Source: Rhodanobacteraceae bacterium
GTDB taxonomy: Bacteria; Pseudomonadota; Gammaproteobacteria; Xanthomonadales; Ahniellaceae
DNA length: 64,000 nt
NCBI GenBank assembly: GCA_016708465.1
Contig: JADJFT010000001.1
Location: forward strand, 372,001 to 436,000
Direction: 5' to 3'
Shown here: positions 27,463 to 37,780 of the stretch, piece after piece
Layout of the letters: the number at the start of each line of letters is the position of its first letter
Position numbering within the stretch: position 1 is the stretch's first letter
Program-made: the position numbers and the translations under genes
The notes under the pieces: generated by a model
What the model was told of the DNA's origin: nothing
The model's input: the letters and a program-made list of their open reading frames with translations, nothing else
Databases searched by the model: none

Positions 27463-28549
27463 GTGAGCGCAGCCGTCAATTCAATCTGTATTTTCCGCCT
27501 GTCTGCGCTCGGCGACGTCACTCACCTGCTGCCGCTGGTACAGCGCATTCGCCTGCATGCACCGCAGATACGCATTACTTGGATCATCGGCAAGTTCGAA
27601 GCCCGACTGGTCGGTGACCTGCCCGGCATCGAGTTCATCACGGTCGACAAGAAGCAAGGCCTAGGCAATGTTTGGCGTGATTTGCGTACGACACTGCACG
27701 GGCGATGCTTCGATGCGTTGTTATTGTGCCAACTCGCCGCGCGCGCGAACCTGCTCAGCACGGCGATCCGGGCGCGCCGTCGGATCGGCTATGAATGGGC
27801 GAAGTCAAAGGAAGGCCACAGTCTATTCATCAATGAGCGCATCACGCCAGCAACTGGCCGGCATGTGCTCGACACGCTGTACCGCTTTGGCGATGCGCTC
27901 GGCTTGCCAGATGCTGCGAAGTGCTGGGAGATTCCCGTGGCAGTAGCCGACCATGCCTTTGCCGAACAGCACCTGCCCGGCACGCAAGCGACGCTGATCA
28001 TCAGTCCCTGTTCCAGTCATGGTGCTGCGCAACTGGTCGGTCGCTGGCTACGCCCGCGTCGCCGAACATGCCATTCGCCGTCATGGCATGCGGGTGATGC
28101 TGTGCGGCGGACCGAGCGCGCTGGAACGAGAGACCGGCGCAGCGATCGAACAGGCGTGCGCCGAACCGTTGCTCAACCTGATCGGCCGCGACACACTGAA
28201 ACAAGCCTGTGCCCTGCTGGCACGCGCGACCGCGGTACTGACGCCGGATGCGGGCCCGATGCACATCGCGAACGCGATGGGCACCCCGGTTATTGGGCTG
28301 CATGCCGTCACCGACAGCACCCGCAGCGGCCCGTATTCAGACCTGCGCTGGACGGTTGATCGCTACGCCGATGCCGCGCGCCAATTCCTCGGCCGAGCGG
28401 ACCGCGATGTACGTTGGGGCAAGCGCATCGAATTTCCCGGCGTCATGGACCTGATCCGAATTGAAGCGGTAACCGAGCGACTGGACGCGCTGATCGCCAC
28501 CCGTTTGATTGAGGGTTGGAACACCGATCAATCGATCGCGTTACACTAG
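27463..28549 (+). CDS. GT9 family glycosyltransferase, LPS heptosyltransferase-like (frameshift near 28020)
   Basis: Removing one extra base near 28018-28026 restores 361 residues of a glycosyltransferase family 9 enzyme. The N-terminal half begins ICIFRLSALGDVTHLLPLV and the joined middle reads SPCSSH followed by RNWSVAGYARVAEHA. The C-terminal half has LIGRDTLKQACALLARA, TPDAGPMHIANAMGTPVIGLH and TRSGPY, the donor-binding region of heptosyltransferases. It starts with GTG at 27463, since no ATG precedes the conserved start. With kdkA divergent next door it probably adds a sugar to the LPS inner core; the exact sugar cannot be told. Confidence 0.85.
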
Positions 28550-28608
28550 TTCACCGATCGCACTCTTCGTTCAAGACCAGTAACGCCACGCCCGCCAACG
28601 AGATCCCC

Positions 28609-31600
28609 ATGCAGATCCAGAAGCTTCTTCTCCATATCATCCTGTCCAGCCTGTTATTGACCGGCTGCCTGACTGCTACCGCTGCGAATGAGCGTCCAGA
28701 CGTCGATCCGAATGCCTTTTGGCAAGACGTTGATGAAACACAAGTACAGGCGCGCGGCGAGCGCTGGTTGAATCCGCAGACGTATCGTGCCCTCGTGCTC
28801 GACTTCAGTGCACTGTCCGCGCGCGCGGCATCGGCGCCGATGGAGCGCGCCGGCGATGTCGGCATACGCCTCGCGCTGCCGATGCCGGACGGCGGGTATA
28901 CGGAATTCATGGTGACGGAATCTCCGGTGATGGAACCCGGCCTTTCTGCCAAGTATCCGTCCATCCGGACCTATGCCGGCCAGGGTATTCAGGACCCGCA
29001 TGCGCGATTGCGGTTTGACGTTACCCCGATCGGTTTCCACGCCCAGGTGCTTTCGCCGAATGGCGATTTCTTGATCGACCCGCTGCAAAAGAACGATACC
29101 GATCACTACGTCAGCTATTTCCGTCGCGACTACGGTCCGAATACCAAGCAATACCGCTGTGATACCGAAGATTCCGAGATCAGCGCGACGACCCTTGATA
29201 CGGCGCCATCAATCGCCAAGCTCGGCACACCGAACACGGTCGGCACGCAATTGCGCTCGCTACGTACTGCGATTGTGGCCACATCGTCATACACCAATCT
29301 CTTTGGCGGCACGGTTGCTGCTGGACTCAGCGGCGTGACGACACTGGTCAATCGTCTGAACGGAGTCTACGAACGCGATGTTGCGCTGCGCTTCGTTCTG
29401 GTCGCCAACAATGATTTGATCGTGTACACGAATAGCAATGTTGGCCCGATCGGAGCCATTCCCACTGGTCCCAATCCGATTATCCAGACCACGATCGACA
29501 ACGCCATCGGCTTCGCCAACTACGACATCGGCCATGCCGTCGGCGGATCTGGCGGTGGTGGTGCCATTACGCCACTTGGCAACGTGTGTACCGCACAGAA
29601 GTCGCAAGGTTTTACATCGTTCGACACCGCCATCGGCGATATTTTCGACATCGACTTCGTATCCCACGAACTGGGGCACCAACTGGGCGGCAGCCACACG
29701 TGGAACGGATGTTCGGACCAGCAGGCCGGCCAGTGGACGGCGACTTCGGCCATGGAGCCGGGCAGCGGAACCACCATCATGGCCTATGCCGGCATCTGCA
29801 GTGACAACCTACAGCCGAACAGTGATGCCAACCTGCATGCACGCACGTTTACGCAACTTGTCGCACGCCTTGCACTCGACGAGACCAGCACGGCGCCCAC
29901 CTGCGGTAGCAATACACCGACTGGAAATCAGACTCCGAATGTCACTGCTGCTGCAGACCTCACCATTCCCGAACAGACCCCATTCCAACTGACGGTCGCG
30001 GCCAACGACCCAGACGGTGATGTATTGGTTTACAACTGGGAAGAACTCGATACCGGCACCCGCGGCGCGCCAACCGCGACGGGCGACAATGGCACTGCAC
30101 CGCTGTTTCGCTCGTTCAATCCGACGACATCACCAACGCGCAACTTCCCGTCTCTGCCCTACATCCTCGACAACAGCAACATCCCGCCGGCAACGATTTC
30201 CCTGCCGCCGGCCGCAGGCAGCTATTACACGGCCGAACGCTTGCCGAATCCGGCGAGCGGCACCCGCGTGATGAACTTCCGTGCCACTGTCGGCGATAAT
30301 CGTGCCGGAGGCGCCGGTGTCGCCTACGATCAAATTGTCGTGACCGCGAGCTCTGCCGCAGGCCCGTTCGCTGTGGTCAATCTTGCTGGGCCATTGACCG
30401 GAGGCGCCTCGCAAGCGGTGACCTGGAATGTCGCCAACACGACAGCGGCACCGGTCAGCACAAGCACCGTCAACATCCTGATTTCGCTGGATGGCGGCTA
30501 CACCTTCACGACGTTGCTGGCCGGCACTGCCAATGACGGTTCAGAAACCGTGACGATTCCGAACATCGCGACTGCACGTGCGCGCATCAAGGTCGAAGCT
30601 GCGAATGGCACCGGAATCTCAACTGGCAACACCTACTTCGATATCACCGACTCCAATTTCGCAATCACTGCCAGCGGTACCGCAGTGACCGTGAGCACCA
30701 GCGCCAACGCCATCGCTACCAAGCAAGGTTCACCCGCGCCGGCACCCGTGCAAATCGCCACAATCAGCGGCGGAACAATACCCTACACACTCGCCGCAGC
30801 GGCATTTCCAGAGTCGGCGGAGATTTCGATCGTTTCGTTGTCAGAGGCGGCCGGTTCAGTATCGGCATCGGCACAAGTCTCCTGTCGCATCGCCGCACCG
30901 AATGCCCCGAGCTTCCGCATTTACCCAGCGGTATTGCAGGTAACCGATGCGACTGGCCGCAAGGCATCTGGCGTTTTCCCGATTCGCGTCAGCAACAATG
31001 ACATCCCATCGATCGGCACCTATACCAACCCGACCGTGGCGACCGGTGGATCAGTGTCGGTCGTCCGTCGGCATTGCCGAGCGATACAAACGGCAATTTT
31101 GTCGGCGTGTCGGTGTCGCCCAGCACCCTGCCCGGCGGCGGAACCGTCAGCATCAATCCGTCGACCGCTGAAGTCACGGTCCAGACCGTGCCGGCCACGA
31201 CGCTCGGCGCCCACAAGATTCGGGTTTCGGCAACCGACACCTGCGGTGCCACGGCAGTCCAGGAATTCACCGTTATGGTGACAACCGTCGATCCAGCACT
31301 CCAATACAACGGCGTCGCGGTGACCACGCCATCCAACGCCATCATCGAGCCCAATGAATGCAACACGCTGGATGTCACGTTGGGCAACGTCGGTGGCAGT
31401 ACCGCAACGACGATCAGTTCGACGCTGAGCTCCAGCACCCCAGGGGTCACCATCTCGACTGCGACGTCGCCCTATGCGGACATCGTCGTCAGCGGTTCCG
31501 GCATCAATGCCACCGCCTACGAGGTCGGCACCGAAGCGTCAGTCGCTTGTGGCAGCAGCGTCGCCTTCACTCAGACGGTAACGTTCAATGGTCCAGCTTC

Positions 31601-32315
31601 ACCGCTGACCTTCAACTTCTCGTTGCCGGTGGGTCAGGCCGCCAGCAATCACTACAACATCGTCAGCAGCACGGTTGCAGGCAGCATTGCGGCAGGTACA
31701 TTGGTTGCCGGAAGTCAGGCAGACGATGTTGCGGTTCCAATCACCTTACCCGGTGGTTTCGCCTTCAGCATCTATGACACCCCGATGACGGCACTTACAG
31801 CGGACACCAACGGCACGCTGCAGTTCGCGGCGTCTGGCGCGAGCTCGGCATCGAATGCAGCATTGCCGGGTGCCTTTACGGCGCCAACATTGTTCGGGTT
31901 CTGGGACGATCTCGACCTGAGGGCTTCGGTGACAACTGGCGGCGGCATCTACACCGAGACCAATGGCAGTGCACCGAACCGAACCTTCGATATCGAATGG
32001 CGAGCCCGTCGCTACAATTCTAGCGGTACGGGCGCTCCGACGGTCCGCTTCATGATTCGACTGCACGAAACCACGAACCTGATCGAAGTGTTTTACACCA
32101 CCGTGGCCGGCAATAACGGCGGTGCCGACGGTGTATCGGCCACGGCCGGCATCCAGCGCCAGAACACCGGCACCGAGTTCGATCAATGGTCGTTCAACAC
32201 GGCATCACTGGTTGCAGGGATGAAGCTCACGTATACGCGTCCAGCAGGTGTGTGCAACGTCGGCCCGGGAACCTGTTTTGACCCGAACGCCATCTTCCGC
32301 AACGGCTTCGAGTAA
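28609..32315 (+). CDS. Secreted reprolysin-like zinc metallopeptidase with C-terminal GFE tail (frameshift near 31063)
   Basis: With one base restored near 31061-31066 the gene encodes about 1235 residues. Residues 1-26 resemble a signal peptide, with a possible lipobox LLTGC. The propeptide-like part is followed by a zincin domain holding HELGHQLGGSH (His353, Glu354, His357, His363) and a Met-turn TTIMAYAGIC, as in reprolysin-type peptidases. Several Ig-like/FnIII-type beta domains follow (about 420-1000), then a lectin-like or jelly-roll segment (FWDDLDLRASV, ARRYNSSGTGA). The last residues are DPNAIFRNGFE. It should be exported and degrade proteins outside the cell. Flanking genes are unrelated; two hairpins follow the stop. 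Confidence 0.87.
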
Positions 32316-32324
32316 GCGAAAACG

Positions 32325-32352
32325 ACAGCGCCGGTCTCGAAACCGGCGCTGT
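32325..32352. terminator. Hairpin after the metallopeptidase gene
   Basis: An 11-bp perfect inverted repeat (ACAGCGCCGGT / ACCGGCGCTGT) with a 6-base loop lies ten bases after the stop. Reading the reverse strand it is followed by TTTTCG, reading the forward strand by no T-run, so it may act mainly on converging transcripts. Confidence 0.55.
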
Positions 32353-32373
32353 AACCCGAATGGAATGCACGCA

Positions 32374-32397
32374 AACGGCAGCAGCATTGCTGCCGTT
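32374..32397. repeat. Second inverted repeat between convergent genes
   Basis: A 10-bp perfect stem (AACGGCAGCA / TGCTGCCGTT) with a 4-base loop sits between the two converging genes, 21 bases after the first hairpin and 12 bases before the DUF6165 stop. It has no U-run; a processing or Rho-type termination signal is possible. Confidence 0.45.
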
Positions 32398-32409
32398 CCG
32401 CTTGATGCG

Positions 32410-32817
32410 TCAGCCGACCGGCTTGGCGCGATAGTCCTGATAACTCTTTTCTTCAATCAATGCCGATCCGAGGCGAATGTTGATCTCGCGCTTCACCCGC
32501 GCACGCTCGTCGTTCTCGACATAGACGGCGCGTGCCAGACGGATGAATTCGGCGTCGAATTCCTGCTTTGATTCCTTGATGCGAATGTCGTCCTCGATCA
32601 CCCACAATCGCTGATTCACCGCTTTAAGCGCGGCGAGCAGATCAGCGATATCGATTTTCGCCTCCGCAGATTGACTCCAAGTAGCGGAAAGTTCGTCGAG
32701 TTCGCGGCGCACATTGGCAAGTTTGGCCGGATCGCGCATGCGCTCAGACTTGATCTCGAGGATCGCAATCTTGTCGAGCAGTTCGCCGAACGACACGGGG
32801 ACATGGATCAGGCTCAT
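32410..32817 (-). CDS. DUF6165 family protein
   Basis: The 135-residue cytoplasmic protein begins MSLIHVPVSFGELLDKIAILEIKSERM and is mostly alpha-helical, with ELDELSATW, LWVIEDDIRIKES and YVENDERARVKREIN. This matches DUF6165, whose function is unknown and which is often found near LPS or surface-polysaccharide genes. The frame is open to 33045, but that part runs antisense across the tRNA-Ser gene; the ATG at 32817 fits the family start. It converges on the metallopeptidase gene. Confidence 0.75.
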   Translation of the reverse strand: MSLIHVPVSFGELLDKIAILEIKSERMRDPAKLANVRRELDELSATWSQSAEAKIDIADLLAALKAVNQRLWVIEDDIRIKESKQEFDAEFIRLARAVYVENDERARVKREINIRLGSALIEEKSYQDYRAKPVG

Positions 32818-32877
32818 CAAAATGACTCCAAACAACCGGCGCACCGACAACACCTTCGGCACAGTGATAAAAAAGGG

Positions 32878-32906
32878 TTGTCTCGGGATGACCGAATCCG
32901 TATGAT
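32878..32906 (+). promoter_or_regulatory. Sigma70-type promoter for tRNA-Ser
   Basis: TTGTCT (32878-32883) and TATGAT (32901-32906) are separated by 17 bases and lie 39 bases before the tRNA-Ser gene on the same strand. The -10 box matches five of six consensus bases. It overlaps the region upstream of the DUF6165 start but points the other way. Confidence 0.6.
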
Positions 32907-32945
32907 TCGCGCCCTTCGCAGCTTGACCCGCTGCGTGCAGCATCC

Positions 32946-33035
32946 GGAGGGGTGGCAGAGTGGTCGATTGTACCTGATTCGAAATCAGGCGTTCCTGTAA
33001 GGGAACCGAGGGTTCGAATCCCTCCTCCTCCGCCA
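32946..33035 (+). tRNA. tRNA-Ser (anticodon CGA)
   Basis: A 90-base class II tRNA with acceptor stem GGAGGGG / CTCCTCC (one G-U pair), a long variable arm, an anticodon stem-loop CCTGA TTCGAAA TCAGG giving anticodon CGA (reads UCG), a T arm GAGGG TTCGAAT CCCTC, and an encoded CCA end at 33033-33035. A strong hairpin terminator follows six bases later. Confidence 0.96.
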
Positions 33036-33040
33036 GTACA

Positions 33041-33072
33041 AACAAAAACGCCCCTCTCGGGGCGTTTTTGTT
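33041..33072. terminator. Bidirectional intrinsic terminator after tRNA-Ser
   Basis: A 14-bp perfect stem (AACAAAAACGCCCC / GGGGCGTTTTTGTT) with loop TCTC; the right arm carries a T-rich tail, and the left arm gives the same on the reverse strand, so it serves both the tRNA and the converging DUF484 gene. Confidence 0.9.
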
Positions 33073-33078
33073 TCTTGG

Positions 33079-33753
33079 CTACTCGAATCGCCCAAGCGCC
33101 ACATCGACGGAATCGGCGATGAGTTTCAGGAACATTGTGCCCATGCCCGGATGAAAGCGGTTCGGATCATGCGAACCGATCGCAAGCAGGCCACGATCAC
33201 GGATCGGTATGAGGACTGCGGAGCGCACTTGCGGTGCGTGCTGACCGAACAGGAATTCGATCTTGTCGGTGTTGATGCGCCCGCATAGCGGTTCGCGCTT
33301 GCTGAAAAACTCGGCGAACGTGCCCCATTCGTTGGCATCGCGCGCCGCTACCCGCAACCAGTCGGCATGAAACCCTTCAACCGAGCGAAACAGCGCCATG
33401 CGCACGAAATCGGTGTGAAAGTCTTCGGTCAAGGTTGCGACCGCGCGCGACAGCGTGTCGCCCAATGATCCGGCACGCATCAGCGACAGCGTGAAGCCAT
33501 GCACTCGCGCCATCAACTGTTCGTTTTCCTGCGCAACCTCGATCAACTCCTGCAAGCGGCGCGTCAACGCGCGGGTCTTGTCGCGCAGCACTTCAAGCTG
33601 GTAGCTCGCCAACGACGTGCTCGCACCCTGCTCACGCGGCAATTTCAAGTTCATTGCCAAATCCGGGAAGTCAGCCAGGAATTCGGGGTGCCGGCGCAGG
33701 AAGCCGGCGACGTCGTTGGCGTCAATCTCGCGACGCGGATGCAAGTCAGTCAT
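33079..33753 (-). CDS. DUF484 family protein
   Basis: The 224-residue protein belongs to DUF484, a GAF-like family of unknown function usually encoded next to dapF and xerC in gammaproteobacteria. The N-terminus holds EIDANDVAGFLRRHPEFLADFPDL and a coiled-coil stretch (TRRLQELIEVAQENEQLMARV), then a GAF-like domain with RSAVLIPIRDRGLLAIGSHDPNRFHPGMGTMF. ATG 33753 is preferred over 33771 because it overlaps the frame-corrected dapF stop by 8 bases (ATGACTGA). A xerC gene does not follow; a tRNA-Ser gene converges instead. Confidence 0.87.
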   Translation of the reverse strand: MTDLHPRREIDANDVAGFLRRHPEFLADFPDLAMNLKLPREQGASTSLASYQLEVLRDKTRALTRRLQELIEVAQENEQLMARVHGFTLSLMRAGSLGDTLSRAVATLTEDFHTDFVRMALFRSVEGFHADWLRVAARDANEWGTFAEFFSKREPLCGRINTDKIEFLFGQHAPQVRSAVLIPIRDRGLLAIGSHDPNRFHPGMGTMFLKLIADSVDVALGRFE

Positions 33754-34578
33754 CGTTCCACTCACCTTCAAAAACGGTCGTTGCCGGGCCAGTCATCGTT
33801 ACCGAATGACCAGCGCCGGGCCAGGAAATCTGTAGTTCACCACCCGGTAGCTGCACGCGCACATCGGCATCGACGCGATCCCAGGTACGCAGCACGACGA
33901 CCGCGGCGCAGGCGTGCTGCCACAGGCCAACGTCTCACCGACACCCCGTTCGAATACGCGTAAACGGACATGACTTCGATCCACAACTTGGGCAAAACCG
34001 ACGTTCACGCGATCGGGGAAAAACGCATGGATTTCGATGCGTTGGCCCAACAGCGCGACCGGCGCGGCATCGATCGCCGTTACCTCGATCAATGCATGCG
34101 GATTACCCATCGACACGGCACCGAATTCGATGCGTTGTCCATCCAGTTCAAGGGCATATCGCGGCAATGTCATCGTTGTTGCCAGCGGCACGTCGACAGC
34201 ATCGAATCGCGGGATTCCCATGTCGACTCGAACCCGACCATCGTCGAGCAGATCGGCGACGGCCGGCCCAGACGGCCCGATCAAGCGAATGCCCTGCCCG
34301 TGCACCAAGCCGCGGTCAGCAAGCCAGCGCACGACACAACGCAGCCCGTTGCCGCACTGACCGGCAACCGAGCCATCGGCGTTGTAGATGCCATAGCGGA
34401 ACCTTGAAGTCGCTTTTTCGCTGCGCTCGATCGTCATCACTTGATCGCAACCGATACCGACATGACGATCCGCCAGTTTACGCGCAAGTTCCGCAGACAA
34501 TGGCGATATCGCATCGCGTCGATCAAGCACGACGAAATCGTTGCCGATGCCGTGCATTTTGGTGAAACGCAGGCTCAT
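33746..34578 (-). CDS. dapF: Diaminopimelate epimerase (frameshift near 33916)
   Basis: With one base restored near 33913-33918, the gene encodes about 277 residues of DapF, which converts LL- to meso-diaminopimelate for peptidoglycan and lysine. The first catalytic cysteine lies in GQCGNGLRC and the second in ETLACGS. The corrected tail reads ACAAVVVLRTWDRVDADVRV, then LPGGELQISWPG and ends GEWNDD, overlapping the DUF484 start. As given, the frame continues to 33799 with unrelated residues. DapF is essential where DAP is used, so a sequencing error is the best explanation. Start overlaps the lptM stop by 4 bases. Confidence 0.9.
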
Positions 34579-34691
34579 TGCGTGGCGGGCGCTTCGGGTT
34601 TCGGTTCGGGGCGCACCAAATCACCCTTTTGACCACACGCTGCCAGCAGCAGGCACATCGACACCAGCGCGATCAGGCATTTACTGCGCAT
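34575..34691 (-). CDS. lptM: LPS translocon-type small lipoprotein LptM
   Basis: The 38-residue lipoprotein has signal CLIALVSMCLLLAAC with lipobox LAAC and the family-defining GQKGDLV directly after the lipidated cysteine. LptM (YifL) helps the LptDE translocon mature in E. coli and is encoded upstream of dapF there too. The stop overlaps dapF by 4 bases, and its start overlaps the end of the oligopeptidase gene by 11 bases, so it is packed tightly on the reverse strand. Confidence 0.85.
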   Translation of the reverse strand: MRSKCLIALVSMCLLLAACGQKGDLVRPEPKPEAPATQ

Positions 34692-36924
34692 GCTTGGCCT
34701 CGAAACCATCACCCGTGGCGGGCTGTTCATTGCCGCTCTCGAATCCATCACCTGCTGCGGCTTCAACTGGAATGCCGAGTTGATCGAGGAAGAACGCATA
34801 CGCTTCGGCAATTTCTTCCAGACGACGGAAACGCCCAGACTTGCCACCGTGACCCGCTTCCATGTTGGTCTTCAGCAGCAAAGGTGCATCGCCGGTTTTC
34901 GTGGCACGCAATTTGGCGACCCATTTGGCCGGTTCGAAATACTGCACCTGACTATCGTGCAGCCCGGTGGTGACCAACATCGCCGGGTAGTTCTGCGCCG
35001 TCACGTTGTCGTAGGGCGAATACGACAGCATGTAATCGTAGAAAGCCTTCTGCTTGGGATTGCCCCATTCGTCAAATTCGTTGGTGGTCAGCGGAATCGA
35101 CTCATCAAGCATGGTGGTGACGACATCGACGAAGGGCACGTCGGCGACGATGGCGTGATACCGGTCCGGAGCCATGTTCGCCACTGCGCCCATTAGCAAC
35201 CCACCGGCACTGCCGCCCTGCGCGACGACGCGATCCTTGGCGGCATAGCCTTCACGCACCAGAAAATCGGTGACATCAATGAAATCAGTGAAGGTGTTCT
35301 TCTTCTGTAGTTGACGGCCGGATTCGTACCAGTGGCGGCCCATTTCCTCGCCACCACGGATATGCGCCAGCGCATAGACCATGCCACGATCGACCAGCGA
35401 CAGCACCCGGTCGCTGAAGGCCGGGCTCATCGATGCCCCGTACGAGCCATAGCCATACTGGTAGAGCGCCGCTGTCCCGTCACGCTTCAAGCCCTTGCGA
35501 TAGAGCAGCGTTACCGGTACCTGCGCGCCATCGCGCGCCGTCGCAAACCGAAACTCGGTGACATAGTTGTCACGATCGAATCCGCCGAGCACGGTTTCGC
35601 GCTTCAGCAAGGTTCGCGCGCCAGTCGCCAGATCAATGTCGTAAGTGGACGTCGGTGTCTGCGGCGACGTGTAAATGATCCGCAGCGTACCCGTCGCGAA
35701 CTCAGGATTCGCGCCGGTGAAGGCACTGTAAGCCGGTTCGTCAAAGCTCAGCAATTCGGTGTGCCCGTCGGCAATCGCCTTGACACGAATCTTCGGCAAA
35801 CCACCAGAACGCTCGTTGATCGCGACGTAGTCACGCAGGACGGTCATCGACTGCAGCAATGCGTCATCGCGATGCGCGACCCATTCCACCCAGTTCGCAC
35901 GATCTCCAGCCTTGGCGATCGGTGCGCGCATGATGCGGAAATTACGGGCATTCCAGTTGGTCAGGATATAGAACTCGTCAGCGTGGTCCTGCACTTGATA
36001 TTCGTGGTCGCGTTCGCGTGGCAGCACGGTCTTGAAGCTCAACGTCGGATCGTTCGCATCGGCATAGCGCCACTCGGTCGATACCGTGCTGCTCAGGCCG
36101 ATCCACAGGAAACGATCACTGCGGCTTTTGCCGATACCGAGATAAAAGGTGCTGTCCTTCTCCTCGTAGACCAGCGCATCGGCAACTGGATCGGTGCCTA
36201 GGACATGTTTGCGCACGCGGAAGCCGAGCAAGGTTTGCGGATTCTTCTCGACATAAAGCACGGTACGGCTATCGTTTGCCCAGACCGTGCCAGCTTCAAC
36301 ATTGGCGATCGTCTCCGGCCACATCTGGCCGGTCTGCAGATTCTTGAAGCGCAGCTCGAACTGACGGCGGCCGCTAGTGTCTTCGGCATAGACGAGTTGC
36401 TGCCCGTCCGGGCTCGGTTGCCAGGAACCGATCTGGTAGAAACCCTTGCCAGCACCGAGCAGGTTGGCGTCGAGCAACACTTCTTCGGGCGCTTCCAGCG
36501 TGCCGCGCTTGCGCGCATGGATCGGATACTCCTTGCCTTGCTCGAAGCGCGTGTACAACCACCATCCTTGCTTCAGGTAAGGCACCGAGCTGTCGTCCTG
36601 CTGGATACGGCCGACGATTTCCTTGAACAACGCGTCTTTCGCACCCTGCGTATGCGCAAGCATCTTCGCGCTGTAGTCATTCTCGGCCTTGAGATAATCG
36701 AGCACTTCCGGTTTCGAGCGGGTGTCGTCGCGCAGCCAGTAATAGGGATCGATGCGATCGCCCTGCGGCGAAACGATAGTGTATGGCACGACACCAGCGA
36801 CCGGCGCTTGTGGCATCGTCACTTCTGCGGTGGCCGGAGCTTCAGTTTTCATGTCGGTACCTTGGTGCGCGCAACCGGCGATCAGCACGAACGCCGACGG
36901 GATCAGAAAACGTGAGGTCAACAT
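34681..36924 (-). CDS. Oligopeptidase B-like S9 family peptidase, predicted lipoprotein
   Basis: The 747-residue enzyme matches oligopeptidase B, which cleaves short peptides after basic residues. A lipoprotein signal (SAFVLIAGC) precedes a beta-propeller (about 60-440) and an alpha/beta-hydrolase domain with catalytic Ser572 in QGGSAGG, Asp657 in GLHDSQV and His692 in EAGHGG. Typical features are YWLRDDTR near the N-terminus and GYGSYGASMSPAFSDR. The envelope location, not usual for E. coli PtrB, comes from the lipobox. The end carries an odd duplicated phrase: GDGFESGNEQPATGDGFE. It is divergent from an M50 protease gene. Confidence 0.93.
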   Translation of the reverse strand: MLTSRFLIPSAFVLIAGCAHQGTDMKTEAPATAEVTMPQAPVAGVVPYTIVSPQGDRIDPYYWLRDDTRSKPEVLDYLKAENDYSAKMLAHTQGAKDALFKEIVGRIQQDDSSVPYLKQGWWLYTRFEQGKEYPIHARKRGTLEAPEEVLLDANLLGAGKGFYQIGSWQPSPDGQQLVYAEDTSGRRQFELRFKNLQTGQMWPETIANVEAGTVWANDSRTVLYVEKNPQTLLGFRVRKHVLGTDPVADALVYEEKDSTFYLGIGKSRSDRFLWIGLSSTVSTEWRYADANDPTLSFKTVLPRERDHEYQVQDHADEFYILTNWNARNFRIMRAPIAKAGDRANWVEWVAHRDDALLQSMTVLRDYVAINERSGGLPKIRVKAIADGHTELLSFDEPAYSAFTGANPEFATGTLRIIYTSPQTPTSTYDIDLATGARTLLKRETVLGGFDRDNYVTEFRFATARDGAQVPVTLLYRKGLKRDGTAALYQYGYGSYGASMSPAFSDRVLSLVDRGMVYALAHIRGGEEMGRHWYESGRQLQKKNTFTDFIDVTDFLVREGYAAKDRVVAQGGSAGGLLMGAVANMAPDRYHAIVADVPFVDVVTTMLDESIPLTTNEFDEWGNPKQKAFYDYMLSYSPYDNVTAQNYPAMLVTTGLHDSQVQYFEPAKWVAKLRATKTGDAPLLLKTNMEAGHGGKSGRFRRLEEIAEAYAFFLDQLGIPVEAAAGDGFESGNEQPATGDGFEAKHAQ

Positions 36925-37017
36925 AGTCGCTCCATCAGCAGGACGAGCGATTCTACGCGAGTCGAGCAGCTATTCTTTCGTTCCTCGTCCCGAACTCGGC
37001 GCACACCGACTCATCTC

Positions 37018-37737
37018 ATGCTGAAAGCCCTGCTGCTTTTGCTCAATTTTGCCAAGCTTGGTCCGATTCTGAAGACCGGCGGCACCATGATCATTTCGGT
37101 GTTTGCCTACGCTTGGCTATTTGGCTGGCGCTACTCGGTGGGCTTCGTCCTACTGATCTTCGTGCACGAACTCGGCCACTACCTGAGTGCCAAGCGCGCC
37201 GGGCTGAAAGTGGGTGCTCCAACCTTCATCCCCTTCGTCGGTGCCTGGATCGAACTCAAGGAGCAGCCGATGGACGCGCGCGTAGAAGCCCGGATCGCAT
37301 TGGCCGGTCCTGTTGCCGGCACGATCGGCGCACTGGTGTGCTACTACGTCGCACGCGACAGCGGCAGCGCGCTACTAATGGCTCTCGCCTACTCTGGCTT
37401 CATGCTCAATCTATGGAACCTGCTGCCGGTCAATCCACTGGACGGCGGGCGCATCGTCGCCATCCTGTCGCCAAAGATCTGGCTGATCGGCGCACCAATC
37501 CTCGGCTTCCTGCTGCTCACTCGACCAAGTCCGATGCTGTTCCTGATCCTGATCATGACTCTGCCGAGTCTCTGGTCAGTGTGGCGCGGCACCTGGCGCG
37601 AATCGTTGCCGCCCGGCTATTACGACCAACCGATCGAGGTAAAGCTGCAATACGGTGCCGCTTATCTTGGGCTGGCGATTTTTCTGGCGATGATGAGTAA
37701 CGGCGTCCACGAACAACTTGCGCACCTGCGCACGTGA
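37018..37737 (+). CDS. Site-2 protease family (M50) membrane metallopeptidase
   Basis: The 239-residue protein has about five to six membrane helices, a zinc-binding HELGH (FVHELGHYLSA) and the third ligand region NPLDGG (LPVNPLDGGRI), which define site-2 proteases that cut within membranes. It is the short type without a PDZ domain. The ATG at 37018 is the first; a second Met 23 residues later is also usable. The sequence gives no substrate. It converges on the omega-amidase gene with 43 bases between. Confidence 0.9.
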   Translation: MLKALLLLLNFAKLGPILKTGGTMIISVFAYAWLFGWRYSVGFVLLIFVHELGHYLSAKRAGLKVGAPTFIPFVGAWIELKEQPMDARVEARIALAGPVAGTIGALVCYYVARDSGSALLMALAYSGFMLNLWNLLPVNPLDGGRIVAILSPKIWLIGAPILGFLLLTRPSPMLFLILIMTLPSLWSVWRGTWRESLPPGYYDQPIEVKLQYGAAYLGLAIFLAMMSNGVHEQLAHLRT

Positions 37738-37780
37738 TGAACGCAATGGCATCGATTCGGCGAACTCGATGGCGACGCGA

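Noticed and set aside
32818..33045. Extension of the DUF6165 frame upstream to 33045
   Set aside because: It would run antisense across the tRNA-Ser gene; the family start is at 32817.
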